DNA from: DATCLS01 sp036563805
Lineage (GTDB): Bacteria > Actinomycetota > Acidimicrobiia > Acidimicrobiales > VFJN01
Length of the DNA: 64,000 bases
Direction: 5' to 3'
NCBI GenBank assembly: GCA_036563805.1
Contig: DATCLS010000061.1
Span: 1-64,000 of the forward strand
This document shows, in pieces, positions 63,896 to 64,000 of this stretch. Below the pieces are notes generated by a model. The model had not been told where the DNA came from. It saw only the letters and a list, made by a program, of their open reading frames with translations, and did not search any database. The position numbers were made by a program, and so were the translations under genes. The first letter of the stretch is position 1. Every line of letters begins with the position of its first letter.

Positions 63896-63902
63896 TGCTC
63901 AT

Positions 63903-63949
63903 ACCTTGCGGTTTATTGACCCGTTTGGCTAAAGCGGGCCCCGCAAGGG
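63903..63949 (+). promoter_or_regulatory. Structured leader with long-range stem
   Basis: CCTTGCGG (63903-63910) pairs perfectly with CCGCAAGG (63942-63949). Inside it CCCGTTT/AAGCGGG can form a 7-bp stem with one G-T pair around a 5-nt loop. Together these make a compact two-stem RNA upstream of the next gene. It could be an unrecognised riboswitch or a protein-binding leader, or a terminator-like structure of the upstream gene. I match it to no known riboswitch class. Confidence 0.45.
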
Positions 63950-63982
63950 ACATCGGCCGGGCACGAGAGGGGAAGGCAGACC

Positions 63983-64000
63983 ATGTCCGAGGAATCGTCC
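63983..64000 (+). CDS. Start of a gene truncated by the window edge
   Basis: ATG 63983 follows GAGGGGAAGGCAGACC, a strong ribosome-binding site 6-12 nt upstream, and opens the frame MSEESS to the end. Only six codons are visible, so no product can be assigned. It lies behind the structured leader at 63903-63949. Confidence 0.6.

Overview
The window is about 75% GC with strong G/C third-position bias, frequent GTG starts, many 4-base ATGA/GTGA stop-start overlaps and several promoters that look leaderless. Together with the gene content (paired ABC exporters, MMPL, DUF574-type methyltransferase, CoA metabolism, TetR/GntR/ArsR regulators) this points to a high-GC actinobacterium; an acidimicrobial-type genome is my best guess, inferred and not tested. 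No rRNA, tRNA, CRISPR array, phage gene or intact insertion sequence was seen.

Layout. 1-3.2 kb: a left-truncated RecB/Cas4-like iron-sulfur protein and a polytopic glycosyltransferase. 3.3-10.2 kb: a leftward thiamine operon thiC-thiE-thiO-thiS-thiG-(TenI/ThiE-like)-thiD under a TPP riboswitch, with nearly every junction overlapping. 10.3-15.9 kb: a PLP dehydratase/thioesterase pair, a PP2C phosphatase, a VOC protein, DUF445 and an endonuclease/exonuclease/phosphatase protein. 16-24.1 kb: a branched-chain-amino-acid-type (Liv) ABC system built from fusions: a LivH-LivM protein, an MFS-LivF-LivG protein and a membrane-anchored binding protein, headed by a TetR regulator. 24.1-27.6 kb: an iron-boxed FhuF-like reductase and an MMPL transporter. 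27.7-37 kb: gene debris, a reductase-methyltransferase fusion with a divergent XRE-cupin regulator, GntR, and a likely catabolic cluster (VOC, TesB thioesterase, epimerase, sulfotransferase, DUF1214, SDR). 37-46.8 kb: small enzymes, an SDR remnant with a 58-bp triplication, a TetR-controlled heterodimeric ABC exporter, an ArsR-SRPBCC pair and a divergent MarR/YceI pair. 46.8-51.6 kb: acyl-CoA metabolism (hydroxyacyl-CoA dehydrogenase, CoA-transferase, acyl-CoA ligase). 51.7-58.5 kb: a xylose/ribose-type ABC importer with its own two-component system, in which the sensor kinase is fused to an ABC ATPase. 58.6-64 kb: small proteins, a 68-bp minisatellite, an epimerase, a universal stress protein, two acetyltransferases and the start of a further gene behind a structured leader.

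The most unusual systems are the ABC-ATPase/GAF/histidine-kinase fusion next to xylFGH (55.8-58.5 kb) and the MFS-LivF-LivG triple fusion (17.8-21.0 kb). In both, proteins that normally assemble as separate subunits are joined in one chain. In the first, the fusion physically links a transporter-type ATPase to the kinase that probably regulates the importer genes. Calls rest on motifs recognised by eye; no database search was run.
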